The notes below the pieces were generated by a model that saw only the letters and a program-made list of their open reading frames with translations, did not search any database and was not told where the DNA came from. A DNA stretch of 6,277 nt from Actinomycetes bacterium (GTDB lineage Bacteria; Actinomycetota; Actinomycetes; Streptosporangiales; Streptosporangiaceae): NCBI GenBank assembly GCA_025964635.1, contig JAOPYP010000366.1, forward strand, positions 1-6,277. The letters run 5' to 3'. This document shows positions 6,047-6,277 of this stretch, in pieces (position 1 is the first letter of the stretch; each line of letters begins with the position of its first letter). The position numbers and the translations under genes were made by a program.

Positions 6047-6277
6047 TCAGGGCTTCCCGGCGCCCGGTGCGGGCGCCGGGAACGCCACGACCCGCCCGGA
6101 CGGCTGCGCTGCCTGGGGGCCGCCGTAGTTCTGGCCGACGACGAACAGCCGCGGGTCGTCACCCCGGCTGAGCGCGCAGGCGAAGGCGCCACGGTCCAGG
6201 TTGACCGTGGCCAGCACCTCACCGCCCTCGCGCACCCGCACGCAGTGCTTGTTGCCCACGTCGGCGTACCAGACAGC
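6047..6277 (-). CDS. SMP-30/gluconolactonase/LRE-like protein, C-terminal part
   Basis: The C-terminal 76 residues of a gene that runs off the right edge of the window. The family are six-bladed beta-propeller, metal-dependent lactonases (gluconolactonase, regucalcin/SMP-30) that hydrolyse sugar or other lactones. The visible part reads AVWYADVGNKHCVRVREGG, then EVLATVNLDRGAFACAL, then DDPRLFVVGQNYGGPQ, and ends in the proline- and glycine-rich tail FPAPAPGAGKP. The order of a WYAD strand, a CVRVREGGEVL strand, an RGAFAC strand and a PAPGAG end is that of the last propeller blade. The catalytic metal ligands of earlier blades are outside the window, so activity cannot be judged. A GTG at 6259 is open but lies inside the conserved blade and is not the real start. 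It faces the hydrolase. Confidence 0.85.
   Translation of the reverse strand, partial: AVWYADVGNKHCVRVREGGEVLATVNLDRGAFACALSRGDDPRLFVVGQNYGGPQAAQPSGRVVAFPAPAPGAGKP
6054..6082. terminator. Perfect 12-bp hairpin at the 3' end of the SMP-30-like gene
   Basis: TTCCCGGCGCCC (6054-6065) pairs perfectly with GGGCGCCGGGAA (6071-6082) around the five-base loop GGTGC. It lies within the last codons of the gene (encoding the PAPGAG tail) and ends four bases before its stop codon on the minus strand. No T-tract follows. It could act as a transcription terminator or 3' stabiliser for the minus-strand gene, but part of the symmetry comes from the repeated Pro-Ala-Pro-Gly codons. Confidence 0.35.

Overview
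The window is very GC-rich, with strong G/C preference at third codon positions, frequent GTG starts, and proteins of typical actinomycete kind (a LAL-type LuxR regulator, a ZnT9-like CDF transporter, an SMP-30-like enzyme). It most likely comes from a filamentous or soil actinobacterium. I cannot name the genus from the sequence. No rRNA, tRNA, insertion sequence, phage gene or CRISPR array was seen.

Layout. Bases 1-660 hold no gene I can support; short coding-like stretches in different frames suggest at most a decayed gene. A small cold-shock protein gene lies on the minus strand (661-864). A cation diffusion facilitator transporter on the plus strand (1039-2073) diverges from it. A short intergenic region with a long imperfect hairpin separates the transporter from a convergent, large LuxR/LAL regulator on the minus strand (body 2166-4787). 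The regulator's true N-terminus lies in another frame, at 4795-4893, and the two parts are separated by one extra G in a run of five, just before the Walker A motif. An alpha/beta hydrolase (5016-5861, plus) diverges from the regulator across 122 bases that hold a small perfect inverted repeat and a possible leaderless promoter for the regulator. At the right edge the C-terminal 76 residues of an SMP-30/gluconolactonase-like protein (6047-6277, minus) enter the window and face the hydrolase.

How the genes may work together. The only suggestive pair is the regulator and the divergent hydrolase, an arrangement often seen when an ATP-dependent LuxR regulator controls its neighbour; this is inference. 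The cold-shock gene, transporter and SMP-30-like gene look like independent single genes. I found no convincing undescribed system. The observation most worth checking is the single-base frameshift in the regulator: it may be a sequencing error, a recent inactivating mutation, or (speculatively) a +1 recoding site, because the out-of-frame codon is a TGA directly after GGG.
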